A DNA stretch of 64,000 nt. Origin: Candidatus Zixiibacteriota bacterium (GTDB taxonomy: Bacteria; Zixibacteria; MSB-5A5; GN15; PGXB01). Positions 17,334-26,557 of the stretch are shown piece by piece. A model generated the notes under the pieces. That model made no database searches. It saw only the letters and a program-made list of their open reading frames with translations, and was not told where the DNA came from. A program made the translations under genes and the position numbers. The stretch is from the NCBI GenBank assembly GCA_016933955.1, contig JAFGTT010000018.1, positions 53,447-117,446 on the forward strand, written 5' to 3'. Positions within the stretch are counted from its first letter, which is position 1. Each line of letters starts with the position of its first letter.

Positions 17334-18890
17334 CTAATAGGATAGAATTTTTGTTAAACTTATTTCCACTATATTGGCCGTGTAATATTGATCCCTGACC
17401 AGAAAATCATCGAAATTGTCGACATTATAAACAACCGCCAAGAGGTAGTCTTTTTTAATCCGATAACTGCCGCTGAACCGCAGGGTGAAATGCTCGACAT
17501 CGAGATCCCGGTGGCTGCGATAATATACGGCTCCAAATCCCGTCGTCAGGCCATGATATTCTTCGAAAGTGATATCGCCATGAACCAGGTGATCGCGGAA
17601 TTCGAAAACCTGTTCCTCGTTGCGGTATTTGCCTTTGGAGAAAGAATAGCCGCAGGTCAGGTCGGCGTATTCCAGCGCCGTCAAGACATTGTCGACCGTG
17701 ACGCGGGAGAAATCGACCTTACTCCCGAGTTGATCGTTTTTCCGTATTTTGTTTTCGAATTTGAGTGTCAGGGAGCCCGTTTCGGGCAGAGAATAGCGCC
17801 CGCTGATTTTAAATCGGTTGCGGTCCGCATCTCCCAGCAGACGGCTTCCATCTTCAACCGTTTCGGACCGGTAACCGTACTCACCCCGGAATTCCAGTAC
17901 CGGTAACGGCATCAGCCAGCCTGATGAATACATCGAATTGGCTTGGACTTCATCCTCGAAATCGTCATTGATATCATGCTGGTATCCGGCGGTCAATCCG
18001 GCCATTCCCGGCCAGGTGTGAGTCACGTAAAAGGTGTTGGAGATGTTATCGGTCGCCACATAATCGCTGTCGGAAAGACTCCGATCAAAGACGACATAAT
18101 AATTGACATCGAAATTTTCAGGTAGTTTCAGCCTGATACCGCCCCAGACATTATTAGAGCTGATAGCGAAATCGGTGGTTTTGTATTTGGTTTCGAAATG
18201 CCGGAATCCGCCGCTGAGAACGGCCCACTCATAACGGGGGACCGGGACAATACCGACCAGATTGACCCGGCTCAGTTTTTGATCTCTGGTTGCATCGTTG
18301 TTGTCGGTATAACTGCCGGTTTTGTACTCTGCCTGGACCATCCGTCCATAATAGTTCACTCTCAAACCGAAATTATAGGCGTGCTGATCGTAATCGAGGT
18401 CCTCGGGCGGGGCTGCTCCGGCGGCATCGAACAATTCCGCTACCCGGCCGTTGCGGCCGATCCATTCACCCCCGCTGAAAAGCCGGATATACCGGTGGGG
18501 GTTAATCCAGACCGATGTTCCGGTGCGGTGACGCCGGACATAACTGCCGCCGTCGAAATCGTAAATCCGGCGGTACTGGTTGTTGAACATCCGGACCCCG
18601 AACAGCCCGGATTTTTCCAGGCCGAAATTCAGATTCCGGTTGTTGAGCGTCAACCTCTGCAAATCGGCCGACAGGCGCATCCCGTTGTCGAAACCATATC
18701 GGAATTTTTCCAGGGACAGGTCGAATCCCTCGTAGCAATTGAAGGTGGATTGGTTAACCGACAGGTTGCCCTCCTCGTCCATGATGGTATAGCCTATCTT
18801 AACCTGACCGACGCCGCTTCCGGCCAAGGTTGGCGCACCGGTTACGATCCAGAGCAGGAGGGAAAAACATAAGGCTTTAGATCTGTGCAT
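17334..18890 (-). CDS. Outer-membrane beta-barrel, MtrB/PioB-like conduit sheath
   Basis: Predicted barrel of 518 residues. The ATG at 18890 is placed correctly behind AAGGAGGT; the in-frame GTG at 18896 overlaps that site. Signal peptide to about LAG (24). The rest is alternating aromatic/polar strands ending with ANIVEISLTKILSY. No CxxCH is present, unlike the other barrel. It lies between a decaheme gene and a hexaheme lipoprotein gene, which is the classic porin-cytochrome order. Assignment to MtrB/PioB rests on this context more than on sequence. Confidence 0.75.
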   Translation of the reverse strand: MHRSKALCFSLLLWIVTGAPTLAGSGVGQVKIGYTIMDEEGNLSVNQSTFNCYEGFDLSLEKFRYGFDNGMRLSADLQRLTLNNRNLNFGLEKSGLFGVRMFNNQYRRIYDFDGGSYVRRHRTGTSVWINPHRYIRLFSGGEWIGRNGRVAELFDAAGAAPPEDLDYDQHAYNFGLRVNYYGRMVQAEYKTGSYTDNNDATRDQKLSRVNLVGIVPVPRYEWAVLSGGFRHFETKYKTTDFAISSNNVWGGIRLKLPENFDVNYYVVFDRSLSDSDYVATDNISNTFYVTHTWPGMAGLTAGYQHDINDDFEDEVQANSMYSSGWLMPLPVLEFRGEYGYRSETVEDGSRLLGDADRNRFKISGRYSLPETGSLTLKFENKIRKNDQLGSKVDFSRVTVDNVLTALEYADLTCGYSFSKGKYRNEEQVFEFRDHLVHGDITFEEYHGLTTGFGAVYYRSHRDLDVEHFTLRFSGSYRIKKDYLLAVVYNVDNFDDFLVRDQYYTANIVEISLTKILSY

Positions 18891-18900
18891 TCTCACCTCC

Positions 18901-19851
18901 TTACCTGTTCATTATATGACAGCCGGATTGATAACAATCCGGGAATAATTTCGTACCCAGATCGGGATCCAGAAAAAAACGATTATCATAGGAACCATGA
19001 ATATCCGTATGGCAGTCGACACAGGCCAGTTTTGTTCCCAACCCGCTGTGTTCGATCCGATGCCCGGGAGGCGTCCCGTGGCACTGCAAACAGGTTCCGT
19101 TACCGGGCTGATTGAGCAGGCGATCATTCGGCGATCCATGCGGCCGGTGACATTCGGTACAACCGCCGCCATTGACCAGGTGAGTGTAGGCAACCGGATG
19201 TTCGTGCACGAACGGTCCGGCCTTATCGCTGTGACAGCTCTGGCAGGTCCAGTCGAGCCCGACCGCCAATTCGGGATCTTTCGTTCCCTCAAGGCTGTGG
19301 CAGTCGATACAACTGATATTGCCCGAAGCCAGCGGGTGAGCCGATCGCGCGTTGAATTCCGCGGCCACCCCGGTATGACACGACAGACATTTGTCCGGCA
19401 TATCATCCCTACCGGTTTTCGCCTCATTCATCCGGTGAATGGTGTGGCAGGATAAGCAGTTGACATCGGTTCGATTGTGAGGATTGGTCGATATCATTGC
19501 CGCCTGATGAGCCGTCGTGTGACAACGACTGCAAACCTCGGCCAGATCGACTGCCGAATAACTGCGCGGATCGGCGACGGTTTCTCTGGATGGTTCCTCG
19601 AGATGTGCCTCCCAGCCGTCGTGGCAACCGATACAGCCGACCGTCACGGGTGAATTTAAATCGGTCGTACGGCTCAATTGATGCACCGTTCCGGACAGCG
19701 AGGCCGACTTATCTTCATGACAGTCGAGACATGATTGTGATTTTTTGATCATATCCTGACTGGTGTATATTTCTACCGTCGATGCAATCGATATGCCGGT
19801 CAGCAGAAGGACCATCGCCCCAGATAGAATTCTGAAATTTTTGCCCGACAT
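18901..19851 (-). CDS. DmsE/MtrA-like decaheme cytochrome with extra C-terminal CX4CH
   Basis: Periplasmic cytochrome of 316 residues with a signal segment (about 7-24). Ten CxxCH motifs (CLDCH, CIGCH, CSRCH, CLSCH, CLSCH, CIDCH, CQSCH, CTECH, CLQCH, CVDCH) fit the DmsE/MtrA plan. An eleventh, non-canonical CYQSGCH (CX4CH) lies seven residues from the C-terminus. First gene of the leftward conduit operon, with the barrel gene starting about 10 bases after its stop. Ribosome site GGAG five bases before the ATG. Electrons would flow from periplasmic carriers through this protein into the barrel. Confidence 0.87.
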   Translation of the reverse strand: MSGKNFRILSGAMVLLLTGISIASTVEIYTSQDMIKKSQSCLDCHEDKSASLSGTVHQLSRTTDLNSPVTVGCIGCHDGWEAHLEEPSRETVADPRSYSAVDLAEVCSRCHTTAHQAAMISTNPHNRTDVNCLSCHTIHRMNEAKTGRDDMPDKCLSCHTGVAAEFNARSAHPLASGNISCIDCHSLEGTKDPELAVGLDWTCQSCHSDKAGPFVHEHPVAYTHLVNGGGCTECHRPHGSPNDRLLNQPGNGTCLQCHGTPPGHRIEHSGLGTKLACVDCHTDIHGSYDNRFFLDPDLGTKLFPDCYQSGCHIMNR

Positions 19852-20530
19852 TGTAACTCCAAGGTTGGTCGTTTATTTAAGTAGGTTGCCGGACAAAGAG
19901 CCATATGTCGGTTTGCAGATGCAGTCTGCCCCTGTCAGCAGTAATTCCATGATTCTCTCTACCCGGTTGGTTTGTTTACTTATTGTGCAGTTAGTCATAA
20001 ATCACACCCGAATTTAATTTACTAATCGACAAAAATCAATAGAAATAATCCATTTTATCCTGTATTATTTCGGTTTTTAAAATGTACTTAAGGGTATAGA
20101 TAATGCTCTTTAACAATCATCTGAAAATGTGATTAAAACTACCCCTGCTGTTTACTCCTGTGTCTTGAAAATACACGTATCCCCGAGTCGCGTCAAGCCG
20201 ATTTGAGAATTTTCTTCCCGTTGCGCCGGATACCATTTCCATGTCATATTATTCTATTGTCCCGTATGTCATTGCGGGGCCTCATATTTCCCGGATTTTA
20301 AATTGCGGTGTGACGGCCAATTCCCCCATGGTCGAACAGGATTACCGATTATATGGGGTAATGGAACAGGCGATTCGGTAATTTAATCTCTTCAATTTTG
20401 TACAATATTGTCTGGTGCGAAGAAGGCTTATTACCTATATAGTACCATAAGACCGATTGATAACGAGGAGAAAACGGCCGCGCCGAATCGACTGACCGGT
20501 GTAAATTCCAAAAACGGCATAGACCCTCTC
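19852..20530. other. Intergenic region before the tamB-like gene
   Basis: About 680 bases, AT-rich around 19980-20160. I see no RNA gene, strong hairpin or clear promoter. The frame of the next gene extends upstream to 20408 with a TTG, but that stretch lacks a signal sequence or ribosome site and is probably not translated. Confidence 0.4.
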
Positions 20531-23500
20531 ATGTATGAAAACCGGAATATAACCCGTCGATTTCTTAAAGGGCTTTTTTGGTCCGCCATGGTGGCGGCCA
20601 TTCTGCTGATTCTGGCTGTTACATTGGCGATTCTTCCCCCGGGGGAAAGTCTGATCAAAAATAGACTGGCGGCATGGTTGAGTGATTATACCGGCCGGGC
20701 GGTTTCTATTGGCCGGCTGGAAACCAACCTGTTTTCGCGTCTCCAAATCGAGAATCTGGAAATCGCCGGAAATAACGACGACCGCGACCACCCGCTTTTG
20801 CTCCTGAAGAACCTGCGGGTTAAATTCAGCCTGGCTGAAATCTGGAGACGGAAAATTGTTATCGGCACTGTCTATCTCGATTCCGCCGCGATTAATCTGT
20901 ATCGTGATTCAACCGGCCGTTTCAATATAGCTTTTCTGGATACACTGATGAATTCCGAACTAACCGCCGACACGGTCGAATCATCCTCCGGCTTTTCCGT
21001 GGTTCCGGGCGATATTTCCCTGAATAACATGGCATTGAATTATCTTGATGAATTTCTTGAGATTCAAGCCGGCATCCATAATGTTCATGGCCATATTAAA
21101 AAAGACGGCACCGATGAATATGATTATCGGATAGCAATCGACAGTCTTGCCGCAGTCTATGAAAACCTGCCGTTCCTCCTGACCGATATCGAAACCGGAG
21201 GAATAATCGACGATTCAGGTTTGACAATGGAAATGACCTGTGCCGAAACCGACAGCCTGCGTCTGGAAGCCCGCGCCGCGCTCAAATTCGGTGAACAGAC
21301 CAACGTGAATGGCGATTTGCATCTGAGCGGTCGACCCGGTTCCCTGATACGGAGAGCGTCTGAAATCTATCAGCTATCATCTCCGGATCATATCGGCGAT
21401 ATTGATTTGAATGTGGCTGTCGACGGGTCTCTTCAACAACCCGAGCTTTCCGCCCGCCTGGCCTTTTCCGATGTTTCGTTTCTCAATGTGGCAGCCAGTG
21501 AGGGTCTGATTGTCTCCCGCCTTGAAGGTGATACTCTGGCTCTTGATTCCATGAATATCCGGACTCTGGGCGGATCTCTGGCCGGCCATGGCTATACTGT
21601 TCTGGATAGCAGTCTGGCCACCGGCCTTTGGATTAATCTTAATAAAATCTCTTTACCCCGGTTATGGACGGCTGTCTACAAAGAAACGGCTCCCTATCTG
21701 GGAACATTGACCGGATCCCTGGCTTTCGAGGGTTATGGCCGGGAAATCGAAAGTTGGTCGGTTAAGGCGGATTTGGATGTTTTAAAAGCCAGCTATCGGG
21801 GACAGCCGTTGCCCGATTTTTATGCCCGGGTTAATTTCGAGAATGGATTGACTTCACTTAACGTCCATCAGGAAAATTTCGATATAACATCTCATATCCG
21901 GATTCGGGATCGATTTCTTAAAGGGGATTTTGCGGCCTCCATTAAAAATCTCGAACCGATGGCCGGGCTCTTCAACCAACCGGACTTAATCGGGCAACTG
22001 AATGCTTCGGGTCTGATTGATGGGCCTCTTGATTCACCATCATTTGATGCCCAAATCAACGGAAAGGGTTTACGTTACCGAAATTTCCCGATTGATACTC
22101 TTGTCGCCGGGATGATTTATAAAGACAATGTTTTAAATATTGAAAATCTGTCCTTCGCGGGAGCTTCCGATTCTTCGTCCGGGGCGCCCTTTTATCTCGA
22201 ATCCTTCTCCGGTCAATATGGCTATCAAGGGCGGGTGAGCGGAACTATCGACAATCCGACGGGGAATATTGCCATTGAATTGTATCAGCCGGGTTACGCC
22301 GGTTGGGCTCTTGATTCGGGTTTCCTTGAAATATCTCTGGCCGACCGGCAGGCGACGATTAACAAGGGGGCGATGTATCGCGATTCCCTGGTGATTATCC
22401 CGCAGGCGGAATTCAGTCTGACGGATTTAAAAGGACATCTGAATATAGATCTTCAGACCCTGAAGTCGCCTTCGCAGGATACTGCCGCTATTTCAGATCA
22501 GATAACGAGACAGGTATCCCCGATCGGAAATATTTCCACCTCATTTGATCTTTCCGACAGTCTCAACTGGACCTGCCGCGGCATTGGCGAGAATCTGGCG
22601 CTTGACGAATTAACCGGTCTTCTGCATGATTCGCTTGATCTGAAGGGTACGGCGGAATTTGTTTTCGATATGAATGGTCTGCCCGGCCGACCTCTGGGGC
22701 TTTTCAGGTTCCGGGCGGAGGAAATTAATTACCGGGGTATGACCTTCGATTCCGCGACTGCAAGACTGAGGCTGGCTGATAACATCCTGGAATTAAATGA
22801 CCTGCAACTCATCGGTAAGGGACAAAAGCTATCGGTCGCGGCCGTCATACCTCTTGAATTCGACAGCGCCGGCGATTTAATTCTGGATGATAATGCCATA
22901 ATTCGGGGGAAAATCAGCGCCTCGGATTTTCAACTTCAGGCTCTGGAGTCTTTACTCCCTGAAGGCATGAAGCCGTCAGGCCGCATGTCACTGGAACTTA
23001 AATGGAACGGAACCGCGCTGTCACCGAATCTGTGGGGATGGTGCGAGATTCATGACGGACAACTGACACCGGGCCCGGAAGACCGACCTGTCAGCCGGAT
23101 TGAAATTAAAACCACAATTCGGGATTCTTTAATTTCTTTTGAGAAGGCAACCGCGGTCATTCTCGAAAACCCGCTTTCAATCGAGGGGTTCCTGACTGTT
23201 TCGGAATGGAAACGGCTGAATACCAGCCTTTATTTCAATTTCTCCGATTATGGCCGGGTTCGTTGCGATGGCCATATTTCGGCTGATTCCCTTGATTTCG
23301 AAGCATCAATTGAGCATTTCGACCTTGAGACCGTTCTTCCGCTGATGCCCGATATCAGAGAATTGTCCGGATTGGTGGATGGTCAGCTATCTGTTTTCGG
23401 TCCTGCCTCCGGGCCGGAAATAACCGGACATCTCGGAATCAGAGATCTGGCATTCCGGCATGTCATGCTGGATCAGCCCCTTCAAAATGGTATAATCGCG

Positions 23501-24604
23501 ATTACTTTTATTGATAACAATATCCGACTCGACACTCTGTATCTTAGTCCTGGAGGCGGGTCAATCTTTATAAACGGTGATCTGGTACATGAACAGGAGC
23601 AAGTAAAGGCAATTAACCTTAAAGCCGCAATTGACAGTGTTCGGGTATCGCGGAACCAGCAGTATAGTATTGATTTAACATCGGCCCGCCTTAATTACAC
23701 CGGGAACGACGACCATTATCTGCTTGATGGTGATATCGAATTGGGTGAGTCGCGGTTGACGGTCAATTTCAAACCCCAGTCCATCCTGCCCTGGGCTCGG
23801 TCAGTGGAACAGACCGCCCCGGAACTACCGGCTTTCATGGATCAAACCCGGATCGATATTCGCATCCGGGAATCCAGCCGCCTCTGGGTGGATAATAACC
23901 TGGCGCGAATCAGGATTCATACCGAACTGGGGGTTATCGGCAGCCCCATTAAACCCAATTTTTCCGGAAGAGTAACGATCGAGGAAGGGTATTTGCTCTA
24001 TCTCGACCGGAAATTTCAGGTTAAGAAGGGGGTGGTCTTTTTCTATGATCCAAATCGTTTTAATCCGGAAGTCGATCTGGCCGCCGAAGCCAAAGTGACC
24101 AATTACCAGGCTCTGGAAGCAACAGCGTATACCATTAAATTTTCGGCTTCCGGGCAACTCAATGAATTGCAGTATGGCCTGATCTCGGAACCGGTTCTCG
24201 ATAAAACCGATATAATTTCCCTGCTGACTTTCGGGGTGACCAGCGGCCAGTTGATCGGCCGAGACCAGGGGACAAAAAATGCGCTTATGGAGCGGGCCCA
24301 GATGCTGTCAAGCCAGAAAATTTCGGGTTATGTTTCGCGACGGCTCGGAGCCGTTTTCGGGCTCGATCAGGTGTCGGTCGAGGGTAACCTGTTCGATTTC
24401 AATCAATCGGGCGGGCCGCAATTGATCGCCGCCAAACAGATTTCCGGACGGGCCCGGGTCACGTACACGACCACGGTCGGTTATTTGAACGAACAGAGTA
24501 TCCGGCTCGATTATCGCCTGACCCGTCATTTTTCGCTAGAGGGCCAGACCGACCAACTCGGCAAATCCTCGATCGGCCTTAAGTACGGAGTGAAATTCCG
24601 ATGA
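20531..24604 (+). CDS. tamB: TamB-like translocation and assembly module protein
   Basis: Very long inner-membrane-anchored periplasmic protein (about 1357 residues) that bridges to the outer membrane and serves barrel assembly or lipid transport. The ATG at 20531 puts an N-terminal membrane segment (about 12-38) in the usual place; an in-frame TTG at 20408 would add 41 unlikely residues. After an AsmA-like start (LSDYTGRAVSIGRLETNLF), repeated beta strands fill the middle. The C-terminal ~300 residues match the TamB domain (VTIEEGYLLYLDRKFQVKKG, LTFGVTSGQL). Its stop overlaps the ATG of the Omp85 gene (ATGA), so the two are translationally coupled. Confidence 0.88.
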   Translation: MYENRNITRRFLKGLFWSAMVAAILLILAVTLAILPPGESLIKNRLAAWLSDYTGRAVSIGRLETNLFSRLQIENLEIAGNNDDRDHPLLLLKNLRVKFSLAEIWRRKIVIGTVYLDSAAINLYRDSTGRFNIAFLDTLMNSELTADTVESSSGFSVVPGDISLNNMALNYLDEFLEIQAGIHNVHGHIKKDGTDEYDYRIAIDSLAAVYENLPFLLTDIETGGIIDDSGLTMEMTCAETDSLRLEARAALKFGEQTNVNGDLHLSGRPGSLIRRASEIYQLSSPDHIGDIDLNVAVDGSLQQPELSARLAFSDVSFLNVAASEGLIVSRLEGDTLALDSMNIRTLGGSLAGHGYTVLDSSLATGLWINLNKISLPRLWTAVYKETAPYLGTLTGSLAFEGYGREIESWSVKADLDVLKASYRGQPLPDFYARVNFENGLTSLNVHQENFDITSHIRIRDRFLKGDFAASIKNLEPMAGLFNQPDLIGQLNASGLIDGPLDSPSFDAQINGKGLRYRNFPIDTLVAGMIYKDNVLNIENLSFAGASDSSSGAPFYLESFSGQYGYQGRVSGTIDNPTGNIAIELYQPGYAGWALDSGFLEISLADRQATINKGAMYRDSLVIIPQAEFSLTDLKGHLNIDLQTLKSPSQDTAAISDQITRQVSPIGNISTSFDLSDSLNWTCRGIGENLALDELTGLLHDSLDLKGTAEFVFDMNGLPGRPLGLFRFRAEEINYRGMTFDSATARLRLADNILELNDLQLIGKGQKLSVAAVIPLEFDSAGDLILDDNAIIRGKISASDFQLQALESLLPEGMKPSGRMSLELKWNGTALSPNLWGWCEIHDGQLTPGPEDRPVSRIEIKTTIRDSLISFEKATAVILENPLSIEGFLTVSEWKRLNTSLYFNFSDYGRVRCDGHISADSLDFEASIEHFDLETVLPLMPDIRELSGLVDGQLSVFGPASGPEITGHLGIRDLAFRHVMLDQPLQNGIIAITFIDNNIRLDTLYLSPGGGSIFINGDLVHEQEQVKAINLKAAIDSVRVSRNQQYSIDLTSARLNYTGNDDHYLLDGDIELGESRLTVNFKPQSILPWARSVEQTAPELPAFMDQTRIDIRIRESSRLWVDNNLARIRIHTELGVIGSPIKPNFSGRVTIEEGYLLYLDRKFQVKKGVVFFYDPNRFNPEVDLAAEAKVTNYQALEATAYTIKFSASGQLNELQYGLISEPVLDKTDIISLLTFGVTSGQLIGRDQGTKNALMERAQMLSSQKISGYVSRRLGAVFGLDQVSVEGNLFDFNQSGGPQLIAAKQISGRARVTYTTTVGYLNEQSIRLDYRLTRHFSLEGQTDQLGKSSIGLKYGVKFR

Positions 24605-26394
24605 AAAGACCGATGATGTTTGTCATTCAGGTTGCACTGGCGATGGTAATGATGGCTGTTGCCACTAACGCGGATTCCGACCTGAGATTCAAAGTCCGCC
24701 GTCTGGAAATAAGCGGAACCAGGGCTTTCAGGCCCGAACGTTTGAAACGGTTGATGCTCACCCGCCCTTCGTCTTTTTTAAGTTCTTCGAATTTTTATCC
24801 CGATGTTCTTTACAATGATCTCGATAATCTGGTGACCTTCTACCATCAAAATGGCTACCTTGAAATGAAAATGGTCGATACCGTCATCCACTACGATTCA
24901 TCATCGGCCCGGGTCGATCTAAATCTCAAGATCGAAGAAGGCAAATTGACCCGGGTGGCCGGCGTGACGATCTTCGGTAATACCGTATTTTCCGATTCGG
25001 TATTGTTGCATGAGTTGAAAATCCATGAAGGTGATCCTTTTCGGCGCAATCTGGTTCAGGATGGAATGGTGGCGATGGTGTACCTTTATGCTGAGCAGGG
25101 TTATCTTAATGCCGTAATCAAGCCCGATATTCGGATCAACAGCGATACTTATCTGGCCATCATCGATTTCACTGTTATCGAACGATCCCGGGCGAATATC
25201 GCCAAAATCAACCTGAGCGGAAATGTAAAAACCCGCCCCTATGTAATCCGGCGGGAACTGGATTTCGCGCCCGGCGAAATCGTCCGGTATTCCAAATTGA
25301 TGACGGCCCAGCGGCGGCTGTATTTGACCGGCCTGTTCGAAAGCGTTTTTATCCGGCCTCAGGAGGCGGGCGATCCGGATTCTACCGCCCGGGATATCCT
25401 GGTTGAGGTGAAAGAAAGCCTGGCCAGCGAATTCAATATTTCCGCAGGCTACGGTTCGGTCGAAAAGTTACGCGGCCGGATTGAACTCCTTTCACATAAT
25501 CTCAGCGGCCGGGCCTGGCAGGTCGGAACGAATATCAACGGCAGTGCCATCAAGCGAGGGGCCGAAGCTTCATTCAGCGAACCCTGGACCTTCGGGACCC
25601 GCTGGCGGACCGATCTCAATCTCCTGTTCGAATTTCTGGTCGAACCGGGTTACGATCTCAGCCGCTATGGCGGCCGTTTGACCATCGGGCGAAATCTGGG
25701 AGAAAAAGCCAATATTTCTCTGGCTTTTCGTTCCGAGGATGCTCGATTAAGACATATCGAGGTTACCGAACTGCCCGATGATTTTGATTCCCGGATCCGC
25801 AGTTTTGCCCTCTCGCTGATCCGCGATACCCGCGACAATCTTTTTAATCCGAGCAGGGGAATATACACCGAGTGGAGTAACGAAATCGCCGGTGCTTTCT
25901 TAAAAGGTAATAATACTTTCGCTCGCTCGATTATCCGTGGCAAGTATTTTCTAACTGTCAACCGGGCCACCGTTGTCGGCTCGGCGCTGGAAATCGGGTG
26001 GATGGATTATTTCGGGGCCAGCGATCAGATACCGCTGAGTGAGCGGTTTTATACCGGTGGTCCGAACTCGGTCCGGGGTTTCAAATATCAGCGGCTGGGT
26101 CCGCTCGACAGCGCCGGGGTCCCACTCGGCGGCAAGTTTATGGTGGTCTGGAATGTTGCCGAAGTGCGGCGGGTGATCTATAAAATGATCGGGGCGGCGG
26201 TTTTTATCGATTACGGTAGTGTCTGGCGGCGGGCCGCTGATTTCCGTTTCGGTGATATGCGTGCCTCAATCGGGGCGGGACTGAGAGCCAGCACCCCGAT
26301 CGGGATTATCCGGCTCGATTATGGAATCAATGTCGATCATAAGGGTAAAGAGCCATCGGGCCGGCTTTATTTCAGCATGGGTAACACCTTTTAG
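24601..26394 (+). CDS. Omp85-family outer-membrane assembly protein (TamA/BamA-like)
   Basis: 597-residue Omp85 protein. Signal peptide to about TNA (24), then three or so POTRA-type repeats (about 28-270; VAGVTIFGNTVFSDSVL, IAKINLSGNVKTRPYVIRRE). The C-terminal barrel (about 285-597) carries the family VRGF motif (GGPNSVRGFKYQ) and the ending GRLYFSMGNTF. Coupling to the tamB-like gene makes TamA-like function more likely than essential BamA. Such a pair would help insert the many barrels in this window, which is inference. Confidence 0.88.
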   Translation: MKRPMMFVIQVALAMVMMAVATNADSDLRFKVRRLEISGTRAFRPERLKRLMLTRPSSFLSSSNFYPDVLYNDLDNLVTFYHQNGYLEMKMVDTVIHYDSSSARVDLNLKIEEGKLTRVAGVTIFGNTVFSDSVLLHELKIHEGDPFRRNLVQDGMVAMVYLYAEQGYLNAVIKPDIRINSDTYLAIIDFTVIERSRANIAKINLSGNVKTRPYVIRRELDFAPGEIVRYSKLMTAQRRLYLTGLFESVFIRPQEAGDPDSTARDILVEVKESLASEFNISAGYGSVEKLRGRIELLSHNLSGRAWQVGTNINGSAIKRGAEASFSEPWTFGTRWRTDLNLLFEFLVEPGYDLSRYGGRLTIGRNLGEKANISLAFRSEDARLRHIEVTELPDDFDSRIRSFALSLIRDTRDNLFNPSRGIYTEWSNEIAGAFLKGNNTFARSIIRGKYFLTVNRATVVGSALEIGWMDYFGASDQIPLSERFYTGGPNSVRGFKYQRLGPLDSAGVPLGGKFMVVWNVAEVRRVIYKMIGAAVFIDYGSVWRRAADFRFGDMRASIGAGLRASTPIGIIRLDYGINVDHKGKEPSGRLYFSMGNTF

Positions 26395-26483
26395 TCGACC
26401 GGCATCAGCAAAATAATCCTGCAGGTCCATAGTCAATATTGGCGTCAAATCTGGTCGATGACTCGATTATCCTACCGAACGCC

Positions 26484-26512
26484 TTGACAGTATTGCCTTT
26501 ATGGATTACATT
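26484..26512 (+). promoter_or_regulatory. Sigma-70-type promoter of the first sigma-54 activator gene
   Basis: TTGACA (26484-26489), 17-base spacer, TACATT (26507-26512). It overlaps the upstream in-frame ATG at 26501 and so supports ATG 26558 as the real start. Confidence 0.6.
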
Positions 26513-26557
26513 CAAATAATTGTTTTAAGACAACGCCTGATTGGCGTATATGGCGTG

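Noticed and set aside
20408..20530. N-terminal extension of the tamB-like gene from a TTG
   Set aside because: No ribosome site; the added residues are polar and precede the natural membrane anchor. ATG 20531 gives the expected topology.
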